A stretch of DNA of 33,821 bases from Pseudomonadota bacterium. Lineage in GTDB: Bacteria; Pseudomonadota; Gammaproteobacteria; Xanthomonadales; Ahniellaceae. The notes beneath the pieces were generated by a model. It was not told the DNA's origin and did no database searches. It was given only the letters and a program-made list of their open reading frames with translations. Position numbers and translations under genes: made by a program. The stretch is from NCBI GenBank assembly GCA_022843465.1, contig JALHNO010000035.1, positions 1 to 33,821 on the forward strand, read 5' to 3'. Shown here one piece after another: positions 13,883-23,093 of the stretch (its first letter is position 1; each line of letters starts with the position of its first letter).

Positions 13883-15454
13883 TCACGGCAGCGGCTGGAA
13901 CGCCTGCTGATAGACGTGATTGGCCACCTGCCTCCCCTGGTCGATGCCGGCGGTCTTGTCGAACGACCAGTGGATGCCGAGATAGATGCGGCTCTGGCCG
14001 TTCTCTTCCTCGGCTTCGGAGAATGAACGGAAAAGTCTTGGCAGGAACGGTCGGGTATTGCCCTGATTGTCGACCGTGCTGCCGTTGAACTCATCCGAGA
14101 TGAAGACGAACGGGATATCGTCACGACCGTAGAACAGGCGCAGGGTCTCGAACAAGGCGCCGCCAAAGGTCGCGTGGCCCGATGGATACGCCGGAAACGG
14201 TGGCGTGAAATTGGGCCCTGCCAGATTGCTCGCCGGTGCACCCAGTGGCGTGAAGCTGGCATCGCCATGGGTGTCGGGATTGCCGTCGCCGAGACCGCTG
14301 CTGCCGCTGCCAATGTCGGACTCGCGCACGCCGGCAACGGGCCGCCAGAACGCATAGTGGTACTTGGACTCCCAGGCCGAGATGCCGGCGTCGGCCATGG
14401 CGGTGTTGACCAGGGCCAGCAGACGCGCCAGCGCGATCGCGGAGGTGTGCTGTTGCAGCGCGATCTGCACCGTGACCTGATTGTACAGGCGCGGCGGCGC
14501 GCACAGGCTCGGGGTGCCGTCGTAGGCCCAGAAGATGCCGGTCTGTGTCTGCGCGGGGCTGCGTTGCGTCGGCGTGATGATGCCATCGCCGCCCAGCGCC
14601 AGAACTTCGTTGTACGCGGCGGTGTACTCCGGACTGTCCATCGACGGCGGTGGCGGAACGCGGAAGTGACTGGCGGACGGAATCACGAACGGCCGTGTCT
14701 CCATCCAGCGCGCGCCGAGTGCGAGCGGGATCAGGCTGATCGGGTCCTGGCGCCAGATGCCGGGCATGTCGCCGGGGATGTAGTCCTCATTCATGCGCAT
14801 TTCCGCATGTGCGGAGCCATCGGCCGCGCGTGCGTTGAGGATCGCCTGTGCCGATCTGCGGCCCAGAGCCACGCCCAGGGACTTGGCGATACCGGGACGG
14901 ATGAAGAACATGTCGACCGCCAGTTGTGCATCCAGGCGTGCGCGCTGCGATGGATACAGCGCTACCAGAGTGTCGTGCGCGGCATGTGCGATCGCCGCTT
15001 CCATCGAACTGCGGGGATCGGCAGGCGGGAGATTCGAGTAGCTGTGGTGTTGACGGTGGATCGCATTGATGGCGTCGAAGATGGCGATATGGACGATGGC
15101 CATCGCACGACTGGAACGATGCGGCCCCAACTGCTCGCCGAATACGCGCGATTCACCGGGTCGAACCGGCGTGTGATCCAGGCCGCTGGTATTGATCGCG
15201 ATGGCGTTCCAGCGCAGCAGCCCAACCATCTGGGTGATTTCGCCGAGATTGCGGTGCTGCGACTTGGCCAGCACCGCGTCCGAGCTGGGGTCTTCTGCAA
15301 ATACCGGAGCCAAGGGATGGGCGCGGAAATTCGGCCCGAATGCGGCCTCGAAGGCGTCCCTTTGTCCGGGCCGGCTTTCGGCGGCGTAAGCAGGTGAAGC
15401 CGGCGAGGTGCTAGCAGCCAGACTTATGATCAGCGCGACGAGAATGCGTTTCAT
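13883..15454 (-). CDS. vanadium-dependent haloperoxidase family protein (PAP2 fold)
   Basis: 523 residues with a signal peptide (cleavage probably after AYA, residue 24). The vanadate/phosphate-binding residues line up with vanadium haloperoxidases: K364 and R371 in KYHYAFWRP, S425-G-H427 in PAYPSGHATFGGA, and R489 and H495 in RIYLGIHW. Such enzymes oxidise halides with hydrogen peroxide; the same fold also serves acid phosphatases, so activity on halide is not certain. The GDGNPDTHGDAS loop between the motifs is typical of the bacterial VHPO-like subgroup. Expected in the periplasm or secreted. The start is the ATG at 15452-15454. It appears monocistronic; a plus-strand frame over the same DNA is a shadow. 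Confidence 0.88.
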   Translation of the reverse strand: MKRILVALIISLAASTSPASPAYAAESRPGQRDAFEAAFGPNFRAHPLAPVFAEDPSSDAVLAKSQHRNLGEITQMVGLLRWNAIAINTSGLDHTPVRPGESRVFGEQLGPHRSSRAMAIVHIAIFDAINAIHRQHHSYSNLPPADPRSSMEAAIAHAAHDTLVALYPSQRARLDAQLAVDMFFIRPGIAKSLGVALGRRSAQAILNARAADGSAHAEMRMNEDYIPGDMPGIWRQDPISLIPLALGARWMETRPFVIPSASHFRVPPPPSMDSPEYTAAYNEVLALGGDGIITPTQRSPAQTQTGIFWAYDGTPSLCAPPRLYNQVTVQIALQQHTSAIALARLLALVNTAMADAGISAWESKYHYAFWRPVAGVRESDIGSGSSGLGDGNPDTHGDASFTPLGAPASNLAGPNFTPPFPAYPSGHATFGGALFETLRLFYGRDDIPFVFISDEFNGSTVDNQGNTRPFLPRLFRSFSEAEEENGQSRIYLGIHWSFDKTAGIDQGRQVANHVYQQAFQPLP

Positions 15455-15606
15455 GGGGAGTTTCCGGTAGATATGCAGTAAGCCGACATATTAATGTGAA
15501 ATCCACGTCAAATTGTGGCGGGAGCCTACTTCAGCAATCTGCAAGCAACTGCGCGGCAGTTCGCGATTTCACCCGCCACGCGGCTATTGATTTGCCTTTG
15601 TCCCTC

Positions 15607-15760
15607 CGAGGGGATTGACCAGCTCCGCTGTTGAGAGCCATAGAGCGCGGGCTTGCCCCGTTGCCTTTTGTCTTCGTCAACAAGGACCAAGGATCAAGAG
15701 CAGCGGGGAAGTCTTGCTCTCATTTCTGGGGGCATCTCTGCGAGATGCCGGCTCCAAAGC
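15607..15760. repeat. composite dispersed repeat (TTGACCAGCTCCGCTGTT element plus hairpins)
   Basis: GGGGATTGACCAGCTCCGCT continues through TGTTGAGAGCCAT to GCGCGGGCTTGCCCCG at about 15611-15660, and a partial 78-bp element end lies at 15730-15750 (GGCATCTCTGCGAGATGCC). The first part is about 90% identical by eye to the reverse complement of 29533-29590. It lies between the VHPO promoter side and the 3' end of the helicase gene. The remainder of 15455-15606 should hold the VHPO promoter. Confidence 0.65.
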
Positions 15761-15763
15761 GAT

Positions 15764-17584
15764 TCAGCCGCAACCCGCCGGTGTGCGCGTGCCAATCAGG
15801 TGTTCGGTGGCACGGGTCATCGCGACGTAGAGCAATCGCGCTTCCTCGGGGTCCTGTCTGGCATAGGATTCCGGCGTGCCGATTTCCGGAATGAAGACCC
15901 ATTCGAATTCCAGACCCTTGCTCGAGTGCATGCTGACCAGTTTGACGCTGGCCTCGCCGTCGAAGAGCTGTTCCTTGTCCATCGTGTTCTTGGCGGAGCG
16001 CCAGGGAATGCCTCTGCGTTCGAGTGCGCTGGTGATGCCAGCGACATGCTTCCACCGGCGATATACCACGGCGATCTGATTCAGCGAGGAAGCCTGGTTG
16101 CGTGCATCCTCGATCAGCGTGCCGATGGTTTCACTCTCGTCCTGCCTGCTGGCGCAGTCGATGAATTGTGGCTCGGGTCCATGGCGACCCACGCTTTCCG
16201 GCGCGATCACCGAGGGCACATCTTCGTTGTCGACTCCGGCGCTCAGCAGGTGACCGGCGAAAGCCTTGGCCGCCGCCAGAATTTCGTAGGTGTTGCGATA
16301 GTTCAATCGCAATATCGTGGTTCGGCCGCGGGCTTCGATGCCGACACTGGCGAAACTGAAACCGCGGCCACGGTGCGCGTAGATCGACTGCGCGTCGTCG
16401 TACAGCAGCAACAGGGAATTGGTCCTCGGGTCCACCATCTGGGCGATCAGGGTCAGCCACTCGGGTTCGAAGTCGTGGCCCTCGTCGATCAGTACCGCCG
16501 CATACTGGCCGCGTGGAATGGCGCGTCGCTCGACCGCCTGGGTCACGGCGCGCACCTGGGCAGCGAAAAACAATTCGGGATCGCCGCAGTCGATCGGCAT
16601 CGGCACGTTATAGCTGCGCAGCATCGCCGCACACCAGGAGTGGAAACTGCGCACATCCACCCGCGAGCGCAAGTCCTGGGCGGCCATCATCTGGCGCAGT
16701 CGTGCCGCCAGCGTACGGTTGTAGCAGAGCACCAGGATCGGCTTGCCCGCCTGGCGCGCCAGATGGAGGCAGCGGTAGCCCAGGATCATGGTCTTGCCGG
16801 AGCCGGCAACGCCGTGGATCACCCGATGTCCAGGCCCCAGCGAGCGCGCCAGCTGTTCCTGCTGCAGGTCCATGACCCGGACGATATCGGGCAGGGACTC
16901 GGCGCTGCCGGTGGCGTCCTGTGCGGCGTCCAGCAGATCGGCCTGGATCGGCGAAGAAACCCGGATCTCGGGAAACAGATGCCAGCGTATGCGATCGATC
17001 TGCGGCAGGCTCAGCCAGACCGCCATCGGCACACTGAACATCGCCCACAGCCGTTGCTGCAACGCGACCGGATCTTCGATTTCCCGCATCTCGTCCTTGC
17101 AGATGACCAGATGCGCGGGAATCACTTCGCCCATTTCATTGGCATCGAATTGCGCGCGGCTGATATTGGCCAGCACCAGGCCATGGCCCCAGGGCACCAG
17201 CAGTTTCCCCATGTGCGGATGACCGGCCGGATAGCACAGCGATGCATCGCGCTCCAGAAGCCGCGCAAGCTCGGTGGCATAGACCCGCGCCTGCGCCAGC
17301 GGATTGCCGACGGTGACGTGGCCGCGATCGGTGGCCAGGGTAGCGCTGAACTTGTCGATACTGTGCAGGGTATCGAGCTTCCAGTCCTTCACTTCAAGAA
17401 TCAGCAGACCGCGATTGGGATGCAGCACCACAAAATCCGGCTGGCGCTGTCTGGGACCGATCGGCACGTCGTACCAGACCAGATAATCGTCTTCGAGCTT
17501 GTCCTCAAGACGCAGCGCAAACCGCCGCTCGCCGCTGCTCATGCGTGGCAGGCAGGCACTGCGATTGGGAATCAGGGTTGCCAT
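15764..17584 (-). CDS. NERD-domain DNA helicase (UvrD/Rep-like, superfamily 1)
   Basis: 606 residues. N-terminal NERD (nuclease-related) domain at about 15-125, with the nuclease-like residues D50 (QPDFVVL) and E64/K66 (LEVKDW). The SF1 helicase core follows: Walker A GVAGSGKT at 258-265, motif Ia-like LCYNRTLAARL, Walker B LIDEGHD at 365-371, DDAQSIY at 396-402, LNYRNTYE, SMHSSKGLEFEWV at about 545-557, and RLLYVAMTRA near the C-terminus. Such proteins are thought to act in DNA repair or defence against foreign DNA; the role is inferred. The start ATG is at 17582-17584. It stands alone between VHPO and the CSLREA gene on the same strand, with gaps of more than 280 bp, so it is probably separately transcribed. 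Confidence 0.9.
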   Translation of the reverse strand: MATLIPNRSACLPRMSSGERRFALRLEDKLEDDYLVWYDVPIGPRQRQPDFVVLHPNRGLLILEVKDWKLDTLHSIDKFSATLATDRGHVTVGNPLAQARVYATELARLLERDASLCYPAGHPHMGKLLVPWGHGLVLANISRAQFDANEMGEVIPAHLVICKDEMREIEDPVALQQRLWAMFSVPMAVWLSLPQIDRIRWHLFPEIRVSSPIQADLLDAAQDATGSAESLPDIVRVMDLQQEQLARSLGPGHRVIHGVAGSGKTMILGYRCLHLARQAGKPILVLCYNRTLAARLRQMMAAQDLRSRVDVRSFHSWCAAMLRSYNVPMPIDCGDPELFFAAQVRAVTQAVERRAIPRGQYAAVLIDEGHDFEPEWLTLIAQMVDPRTNSLLLLYDDAQSIYAHRGRGFSFASVGIEARGRTTILRLNYRNTYEILAAAKAFAGHLLSAGVDNEDVPSVIAPESVGRHGPEPQFIDCASRQDESETIGTLIEDARNQASSLNQIAVVYRRWKHVAGITSALERRGIPWRSAKNTMDKEQLFDGEASVKLVSMHSSKGLEFEWVFIPEIGTPESYARQDPEEARLLYVAMTRATEHLIGTRTPAGCG

Positions 17585-17865
17585 CTATCCATGCCGGAGC
17601 GGTCGCGGGGAATGCGGCGACAGTAGCGCAACCTCGGCCGCAAGAGGACCAGTCGAAGCGGCTGGCCGGCTCTGACGGCGCACCCGTCCGCACCGCGCCG
17701 GTGAAAAACGCAGCCTCGACCAGGCGGCGGTCTGGCCGTTCGCGGCCCCACCCGGCGCCGCTGCGGGCAGGCACCGGGATGCGGCGACTTGTCCGGTTCC
17801 GGTTCGGCCCGGCGCCGCCCGCTCAGTACTCTGAAGATGAGGGGCAGCGATGCATCATCCCGCAC

Positions 17866-20800
17866 TCACTCGAAGCCGCTGGCGAACAAGGCGCTCTCGA
17901 CCGTGATCGGCAGGTTGAGCGAAAATTCGCTGGTCAACTCGCTGACATCGGGCGTGACGATCAGCGAAGCCGTGGCAGTGAGGAATTGGTGCGCCGGGTT
18001 GTGTGGCACCGTCGCCACGATGGTCGCGAGTCCATTGCCATCGGTAGTCACGATCAGTTCCTCTTCCAGCACCTCGTCGCAATTGCCGTGATTGTCGGCA
18101 TTGGCAGTCGCCAGCCCGCAGATGACGATGCGGTACTGATTGTTCGGCAGGGAATCGAGCAAGCCAGTCACGCTTATGCTGCTTCCAGTCTGAAATGCGC
18201 TCACCAGTTCCGGAAAATTCTGCTGGCCATTGGAGCCGGTGTCGCCATCGCCGGGATCGTTGGGTGTCACGCAGGACGGGCTGCAGTCATCACCATCGAC
18301 CAGATCAATGGCAATGTTCGCCATGCCATGGATCGGCCCGCGAATCGATACGCTGCTGGCGAAAAAGTGACGGATGCCGACACCGGCACCACCGACGATC
18401 GGCTGGTTGATCACGATATTCCCGGTCAGATTGCTGCTGTTGATCTCGATGGCGGCGGCGTCCAGCGCGCCGCGGATGCGCTGTTCGCTGGAACGGATCA
18501 CCGAGTTGATGCTCGCGACCGCCGCGCTGCCCAGCGGCAATGCCGACTGCCGATCCCAGGATTCCCCGAAGCTGTTGTCGATCAGTTCGGCATTGTTGAT
18601 TTCCACAGCCGGAAACCCTGCGGGCGTCGAAAACACGTTGCGCTCGGCTCGGGTTGCGGGTTCGCCGGCCGGGGTGAAGATCGCCAGCGCCGATTCGTTG
18701 CCGGTGATGTTCTGCAAGGCATTCACGGTGGCCGGCGTGCGCCCGTCGGGCAGTACCCCGAAGAGATTGTTGACGACCCGGCCACGGGTGGCCACCAATT
18801 GCTGCGGGTTCACAAAGACATTGCGCTGCGCCGGGTTGTCGCCTCCGAATACCCCGCCGAGACTCTGCATGGACATGACGAGACGACCGGCCACTTCGCT
18901 GCCATCGGGGCGGACGCCGATCCAGTTGCCTTCGAAGCGGGAGTTGGCCCCATTGAAGCCCAGTCCACCGGGCGTAAACGGAGAATTGAATCCGGTGATC
19001 GACAGTCCACGGACGACCATCCCGTTGGCGCTGTTCGAGAAATCACTGAAATGAAAATTGCCGCCGCGGATCTCGATCTTGAGGACGGCGTTGCTGCCGA
19101 CGCCGCTTGCATCCGTATTGGCGCTGGCACCTGACTGGGTATAGCCGTCGATCTCGACGGATTGCTGCAGTGCCGGCAGCGGCGAGGTCAGCGCAATCAT
19201 GTGTGGCCCGGCACCCGGAATGGCGAACTGGATCAGGTCGGTCACCTGGCCATTGCCATTGCTGTCTGCAGCCAGCATGGCTTCCCGCAAGCTGCACTCG
19301 GTGCCATCGCAGGAGCCGTCGCCGGGATCCGTCGTGCTGTTGACGGTAAAGGTGACCGGGAGCACCGGCAATTGGACCGACGTGGGGATTCCGCGCTCGC
19401 TGGACGCTACCGGCAGTCCGCTGGTTGCATCGACGCGGGTTGCCGTTGCCCCGATCCCTTCAGCGATTTCGTCCGGGATCACCACCGATAGCGGACCAAA
19501 GCTGGCGTTGCCGTTGGCATCCGTGGTGGCCGACGTGGTGACATCGCCCGTGCGCCCTCGATTGCCGAAAAACTCGATCCGGAAACTCGTATTGGGCAAC
19601 GAGTTCAGGGTGCCGGACACCGTGATCGGTGTATTGATGTCGCTGTTGGGCCGGGTCGCGCTGGAGATCGAGGGCCGGTTTTGCAGACCATTGGGCCCGA
19701 CATCAGGATCGCCGGCGTCATTGCTGTCAAATCCGTTGGCCCCCACCAGGTCGACGGGTATTTCGCCGGGGGCGCTACCGCCGAAGATGATGCGATTCAG
19801 GGCGAAATCGACATCGAGATTGGCTGCCGTGTGTTCGATACCGTCATTGGTATTGGAGAGGATCTGATTGGCCAGGGGGCCCTCGCCACCGATCCGACCC
19901 GTGCCGGTGGCGGCGCCCAGGATCCGGATGCCGAAGTCGTTGGCGGCGCCGGCGCTCTCGCCGGGCACCCGGCCAATCACATTGCCGGTGACGACAAAGC
20001 CAGCGCCCGACAGAATCAAGCCGGCGGCGCTGGCCTTGACGATGTTGCCATGAATCACCGAGCCGCTGGCGGCTGTGCTGATGCCCGCGACGGCATTGCC
20101 ATTGCCGACGGTACCGGAGAGATCGGTGCCGATCAGGTTGTTGAGTACGCCGAGGGTTCCCGCGCCTGCGAGGGCAACCACCCCGATATTGAGATTGGTC
20201 GAGATGACATTGCGGTTGGCGAGGTTGCTGGCGGTGTTGGCGACATTGCTGCCGATATTGACGGCGCCGGTCTGGGTTGCCAGTACCCGGATGCCGTTCT
20301 GATTGGGCGCCGTGCTGCCAGTGCGGGTTAGGCCGATGAAACAGCCGCGGATGTTGACCGATCCGGTACCGGCCAGCTCGATGCCGCGGCCGAGTGTCGA
20401 CATGAAACTGCCATCAAAGCCGCTGATCGCGATCCCCGAGATGGTTACCGCCAGCGGCGACTGGATCAGCAAACCGCGCGACAAGGGGATGTCGTCGCCA
20501 TTTATCTCGATCCTGATGACTCCGTTGAAGCCGGTCGCCGAGGTGTTCTGCACGCTGCCCGACTGGCTATACCCGTTGATGAACAGGGCATTCCTGATTG
20601 CCGGCAGATCCGTTTGCGGCCGGATGACGGCGATGCCCCCCGGGACATTGAAGTTGATGGTGTCGGACAATACATCGATGTTGGCGGCATTGATGGCCTG
20701 ACGCAGGGTGCAGCTGGCGCCGCAGGTGCTGCCATCGGTATCGGCGCTGCTGGTGACGGTGAGCGTGGCCGATTGGGCACTGCCAGCGACCATGCCGAGT

Positions 20801-20904
20801 GCCAGCACCGCGATACCCGCCAACACACTGGCAAGCCTGGGGCGTGCCGTAGCGTCCGAAGGCTGGCTGCGTGCGCGCCGTCTTGTATCCAGTGTCGTGA
20901 TCAT
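17866..20904 (-). CDS. CSLREA-domain, right-handed beta-helix secreted protein
   Basis: 1012 residues. After a charged N-terminus, a signal anchor/peptide lies at about 25-46 (LAGIAVLALGMVAGSAQSA). Two copies of the CSLREA module follow: SCTLRQAINAAN near residue 65 and CSLREAMLAAD near residue 535, each introduced by a (V/F)TVxSxxD strand and followed by a long region rich in G/N/I/V repeats of the parallel beta-helix (pectate-lyase-like) type. A Ca-binding-like DGDDCSPSCVTPNDPGDGD stretch comes before the last quarter. The chain ends VESALFASGFE, a tail shared with the protein at 10137. Likely exported and surface-associated or released; adhesin- or matrix-type roles are possible but unproven. 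AGGGG precedes the ATG at 20902-20904 by 7 nt. Confidence 0.85.
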   Translation of the reverse strand: MITTLDTRRRARSQPSDATARPRLASVLAGIAVLALGMVAGSAQSATLTVTSSADTDGSTCGASCTLRQAINAANIDVLSDTINFNVPGGIAVIRPQTDLPAIRNALFINGYSQSGSVQNTSATGFNGVIRIEINGDDIPLSRGLLIQSPLAVTISGIAISGFDGSFMSTLGRGIELAGTGSVNIRGCFIGLTRTGSTAPNQNGIRVLATQTGAVNIGSNVANTASNLANRNVISTNLNIGVVALAGAGTLGVLNNLIGTDLSGTVGNGNAVAGISTAASGSVIHGNIVKASAAGLILSGAGFVVTGNVIGRVPGESAGAANDFGIRILGAATGTGRIGGEGPLANQILSNTNDGIEHTAANLDVDFALNRIIFGGSAPGEIPVDLVGANGFDSNDAGDPDVGPNGLQNRPSISSATRPNSDINTPITVSGTLNSLPNTSFRIEFFGNRGRTGDVTTSATTDANGNASFGPLSVVIPDEIAEGIGATATRVDATSGLPVASSERGIPTSVQLPVLPVTFTVNSTTDPGDGSCDGTECSLREAMLAADSNGNGQVTDLIQFAIPGAGPHMIALTSPLPALQQSVEIDGYTQSGASANTDASGVGSNAVLKIEIRGGNFHFSDFSNSANGMVVRGLSITGFNSPFTPGGLGFNGANSRFEGNWIGVRPDGSEVAGRLVMSMQSLGGVFGGDNPAQRNVFVNPQQLVATRGRVVNNLFGVLPDGRTPATVNALQNITGNESALAIFTPAGEPATRAERNVFSTPAGFPAVEINNAELIDNSFGESWDRQSALPLGSAAVASINSVIRSSEQRIRGALDAAAIEINSSNLTGNIVINQPIVGGAGVGIRHFFASSVSIRGPIHGMANIAIDLVDGDDCSPSCVTPNDPGDGDTGSNGQQNFPELVSAFQTGSSISVTGLLDSLPNNQYRIVICGLATANADNHGNCDEVLEEELIVTTDGNGLATIVATVPHNPAHQFLTATASLIVTPDVSELTSEFSLNLPITVESALFASGFE

Positions 20905-21310
20905 TGCAGTGCCCCTGTGCAGTCTGTCGGTGCCCGTTGACGTGTCAGTCGGCTTTTGCGACTGGCGCCCGGAAGTGTGCTTCCAGCATATTCAGGGGCG
21001 GGCGCAGTAACACTGACGAATGGGGGGGCATTGCCGAAGGCGGAGGAACCCGTGGGGCGCAATCCAGGACCCGCTTGAGATCCGGCGAGCGGTTTCGGTT
21101 TCCGGGCAACTCGCGAAACGTCCGCTGTCGACGATGCAGGCCAGTCGATTGTGGTTGGGCCGGGCTCGGCGGCGCATCGGATCGCTGGTTCTCCGATGCG
21201 GCTACGCGCCGCGTTCCCGAGCGCCGCGCATTCATGTCGCAGCAGGGAACTATCAACGCCCGGTCCAGTCCCTGCTATATCCTGCAAACCACCCTTCTGC
21301 GGAATCCCGA
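20905..21310. other. divergent intergenic region with a hairpin
   Basis: 406 bp between the minus-strand CSLREA gene and the plus-strand DUF2845 gene, so it should hold both promoters. One clean stem-loop is visible: GCATCGGA (21174-21181) with TCCGATGC (21192-21199). I see no convincing gene. Confidence 0.45.
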
Positions 21311-21880
21311 ATGAACCCACTGCCTGGCTTGTGCCTGTTGTTGCTGCTGGTGATGGCGAGCCCGGCTGAGGCCCTGCGCTGCAATGGTCGCCTGGTCGGC
21401 ACTGGCGATCACGCTCTGCAGGTGCGCGAGCGCTGCGGCGAGCCATACTGGATCGATCAGTACAGTGACTGGCTGATACTCGGCGAAAGTGGGCCACAGG
21501 AACAGCGCGTCGAGCGTCGCGTCGAAGTCTGGTACTACAACTTCGGCAGCAATCGTTTCCTGCAGCGTCTGGTGTTTCGCGATGATCGTCTGCAGCACGA
21601 AGAGCACCTCGGCTACGGATTCGATCGCGCACAGCAACGCTGCAAACTCGATGCGCTGCCGCGCGGCCTGAGCAATGGCGAGATCATCGCCCGCTGCGGC
21701 CAGCCCAGGAGCCGCAACGAACGCTACGCCGACCTGCTCGAACGCGACGGTCAGGGCAATGCCCGCCTGCGCGTCCTGCGCCGCGAAGAATGGATCTACG
21801 ACCCCGGCTCCTCCCGCGACTACCGCCTGCTCCTGCTGATCGATGGGCGGCTGTCGGAGATCGAGCGACTCGACCGCTGA
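21311..21880 (+). CDS. DUF2845 periplasmic protein
   Basis: 189 residues with a signal peptide (MNPLPGLCLLLLLVMASPAEA). The mature part opens with LRCNGRLVGTGDHALQVRERCGEP, which is the DUF2845 signature (a Cys, LVxxGD, then CGEP), here in its first 24 residues. A second half-repeat follows at about 115-145 (CKLDALPRGLSNGEIIARCG, then QP). The four Cys are placed to form one disulfide per half. The middle contains WYYNFGSNRFLQRLVF, a beta-hairpin-like stretch common in the family. The role of DUF2845 proteins is unknown. The ATG at 21311 is the start that begins the signal peptide; the long upstream in-frame extension is ignored for that reason. Confidence 0.85.
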   Translation: MNPLPGLCLLLLLVMASPAEALRCNGRLVGTGDHALQVRERCGEPYWIDQYSDWLILGESGPQEQRVERRVEVWYYNFGSNRFLQRLVFRDDRLQHEEHLGYGFDRAQQRCKLDALPRGLSNGEIIARCGQPRSRNERYADLLERDGQGNARLRVLRREEWIYDPGSSRDYRLLLLIDGRLSEIERLDR

Positions 21881-21920
21881 GCCCACGCAGGCGCGGCCAT
21901 TCCCGCTGCTCGTTTCTGAT

Positions 21921-21998
21921 CCTGTAGGGCATCTCTGTGAGATGCCATCGCAACATCAGGGCTCACTCATGACGGCATTTCTCAGAGATGCTCTACAG
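21921..21998. repeat. 78-bp inverted-repeat element, copy A
   Basis: The left end CTGTAGGGCATCTCTGTGAG continues into ATGCCATC; the right end is GACGGCATTTCTCAGAGATG followed by CTCTACAG. The two 28-nt ends are near-perfect inverted copies, and the left arm holds its own hairpin (GGCATCTC/GAGATGCC). It lies 40 bp after the DUF2845 stop. Confidence 0.8.
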
Positions 21999-22045
21999 AA
22001 GAGCCAGCGTACAAGAGCGCCCTTGCTCCGCAGCACGTCTCTCAT

Positions 22046-22123
22046 CCTGTAGGGCATCTCTGTGAGATGCCATCCCGACACCACAGCGCACGCATGATGG
22101 CATTTCGAAGCGATGCTCTACAG
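22046..22123. repeat. 78-bp inverted-repeat element, copy B
   Basis: The same length and ends as copy A, 125 bp further on, with a diverged centre. CTGTAGGGCATCTCTGTGAG is at the left end and GATGCTCTACAG at the right end. The two copies make a short tandem array downstream of the DUF2845 gene. Confidence 0.8.
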
Positions 22124-22140
22124 AAAAACGGCCTACAAGT

Positions 22141-22156
22141 GCGGGGCTTGCCCCGC
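22141..22156. repeat. GCGGGGC-TT-GCCCCGC hairpin
   Basis: A perfect 7-bp stem hairpin, 18 nt after copy B. Related hairpins accompany the 78-bp element at 2428, 15644 and 29536, so they appear to travel as one module. Confidence 0.7.
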
Positions 22157-22709
22157 TTCCGTTGATCCTGATCTTGAACCCGACCCTGATCTTGGTCTTG
22201 ACCTCGGGGATCAAACACCCGTCGCGAGGCACTGGGTCTACCCGGCCGACACCTCGCTGCTCTGACCGGGCGCAATCAACGTCACGGTCAGCGCGTAGCT
22301 TGGGTGATGCTGCCAAGCAGGCCACTGTGCTTGCCATCTTCGCCAGAACGCGAAGGGTGCTTGCTGCGGCACACGCTTCAATGCCCAGCAGCAGCTTTTC
22401 CGTCCATTCAGCGCTCGCGTGCCCAGGCGCCGCGTATCACCTTGGCGTCAAGTCTGGCGACGCGATTGGCGCGCATAGCCGCATGCATCGGCTGTGCCTG
22501 CGGTGACCGCGGCGCTGGGTCCACCATGATCACATTCTGCAGCGAATTGCGCGTCCTTTCAGGATGCATCGCGGTTCAGGCAACAGCCGGTGATGCAGGT
22601 TTGTGCCAGAAGCAACTCTGTCATCGGCAATTCCGCCACGGGAGGCGGCTTGCAAACTGCGACACGGATTACGATGACCCGTGGCTTTTCTGTTCGGCAG
22701 GAGATCTTC
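22157..22709. other. intergenic region with CCTGATCTTG repeats, no clear gene
   Basis: Starts with short direct repeats of (A)CCTGATCTTG at about 22166-22200. Open frames here are short and lack a ribosome binding site or recognisable motifs. The promoter of the gene at 22710 should lie near the 3' end. Confidence 0.4.
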
Positions 22710-23093
22710 ATGCTTGAAGCAATTTCGAATGTGATTGGGGCGATCTTCATGATCGCGCTATTGCTGGTGTTCTTTGCGGTTTGTTGTATTCCGGGGCTAG
22801 CGCTTCATTGGGGTTTGACCAGGGTGTGGAAAGTGGCCTCGATACTTCGGGCGATCGTGCTTGCAGGTATCCACGCGACATTCTGCGCGCCCGTTGTGCT
22901 CAGCGCCTTCCATGCCGTTTTCATTGTTCCCTGGATTTTTGCTCTTCCCTCGCCAGGCAGCAACGCACCTGGCGCATCCCTCCCAGCGATCATGATTTCT
23001 GCCGGAATCGTGTTCACTCTTTCGCTTGTGTCTTCGATCTGCCGCCAGCGCCGTTCCACCAGAGTCAATTCGCCAGGAGAGCTCAGTCGCTGA
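22710..23093 (+). CDS. small membrane protein of unknown function
   Basis: 127 residues with three hydrophobic segments: about 8-32 (VIGAIFMIALLLVFFAVCCIPG), 45-70 (ILRAIVLAGIHATFCAPVVL) and 90-112 (LPAIMISAGIVFTLSLVSSI), ending in a basic tail (CRQRRSTRVNSPGELSR). The start at 22710 is supported by AGGAG six bases upstream; the longer frame from 22590 would add a non-hydrophobic, Arg-rich leader with no site. I do not recognise the family. It is lower in GC than its neighbours by eye and is surrounded by repeats, so it could be an acquired or fast-evolving gene. Confidence 0.62.
   Translation: MLEAISNVIGAIFMIALLLVFFAVCCIPGLALHWGLTRVWKVASILRAIVLAGIHATFCAPVVLSAFHAVFIVPWIFALPSPGSNAPGASLPAIMISAGIVFTLSLVSSICRQRRSTRVNSPGELSR

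Noticed and set aside
14174-15397. 407-residue plus-strand frame
   Set aside because: Antisense to the haloperoxidase gene; no motif, no ribosome binding site.
15653-17626. 657-residue plus-strand frame
   Set aside because: Antisense to the NERD-helicase, which has all SF1 motifs.
17545-19134. 529-residue plus-strand frame
   Set aside because: Antisense to the CSLREA protein, whose modules and signal peptide are clear.
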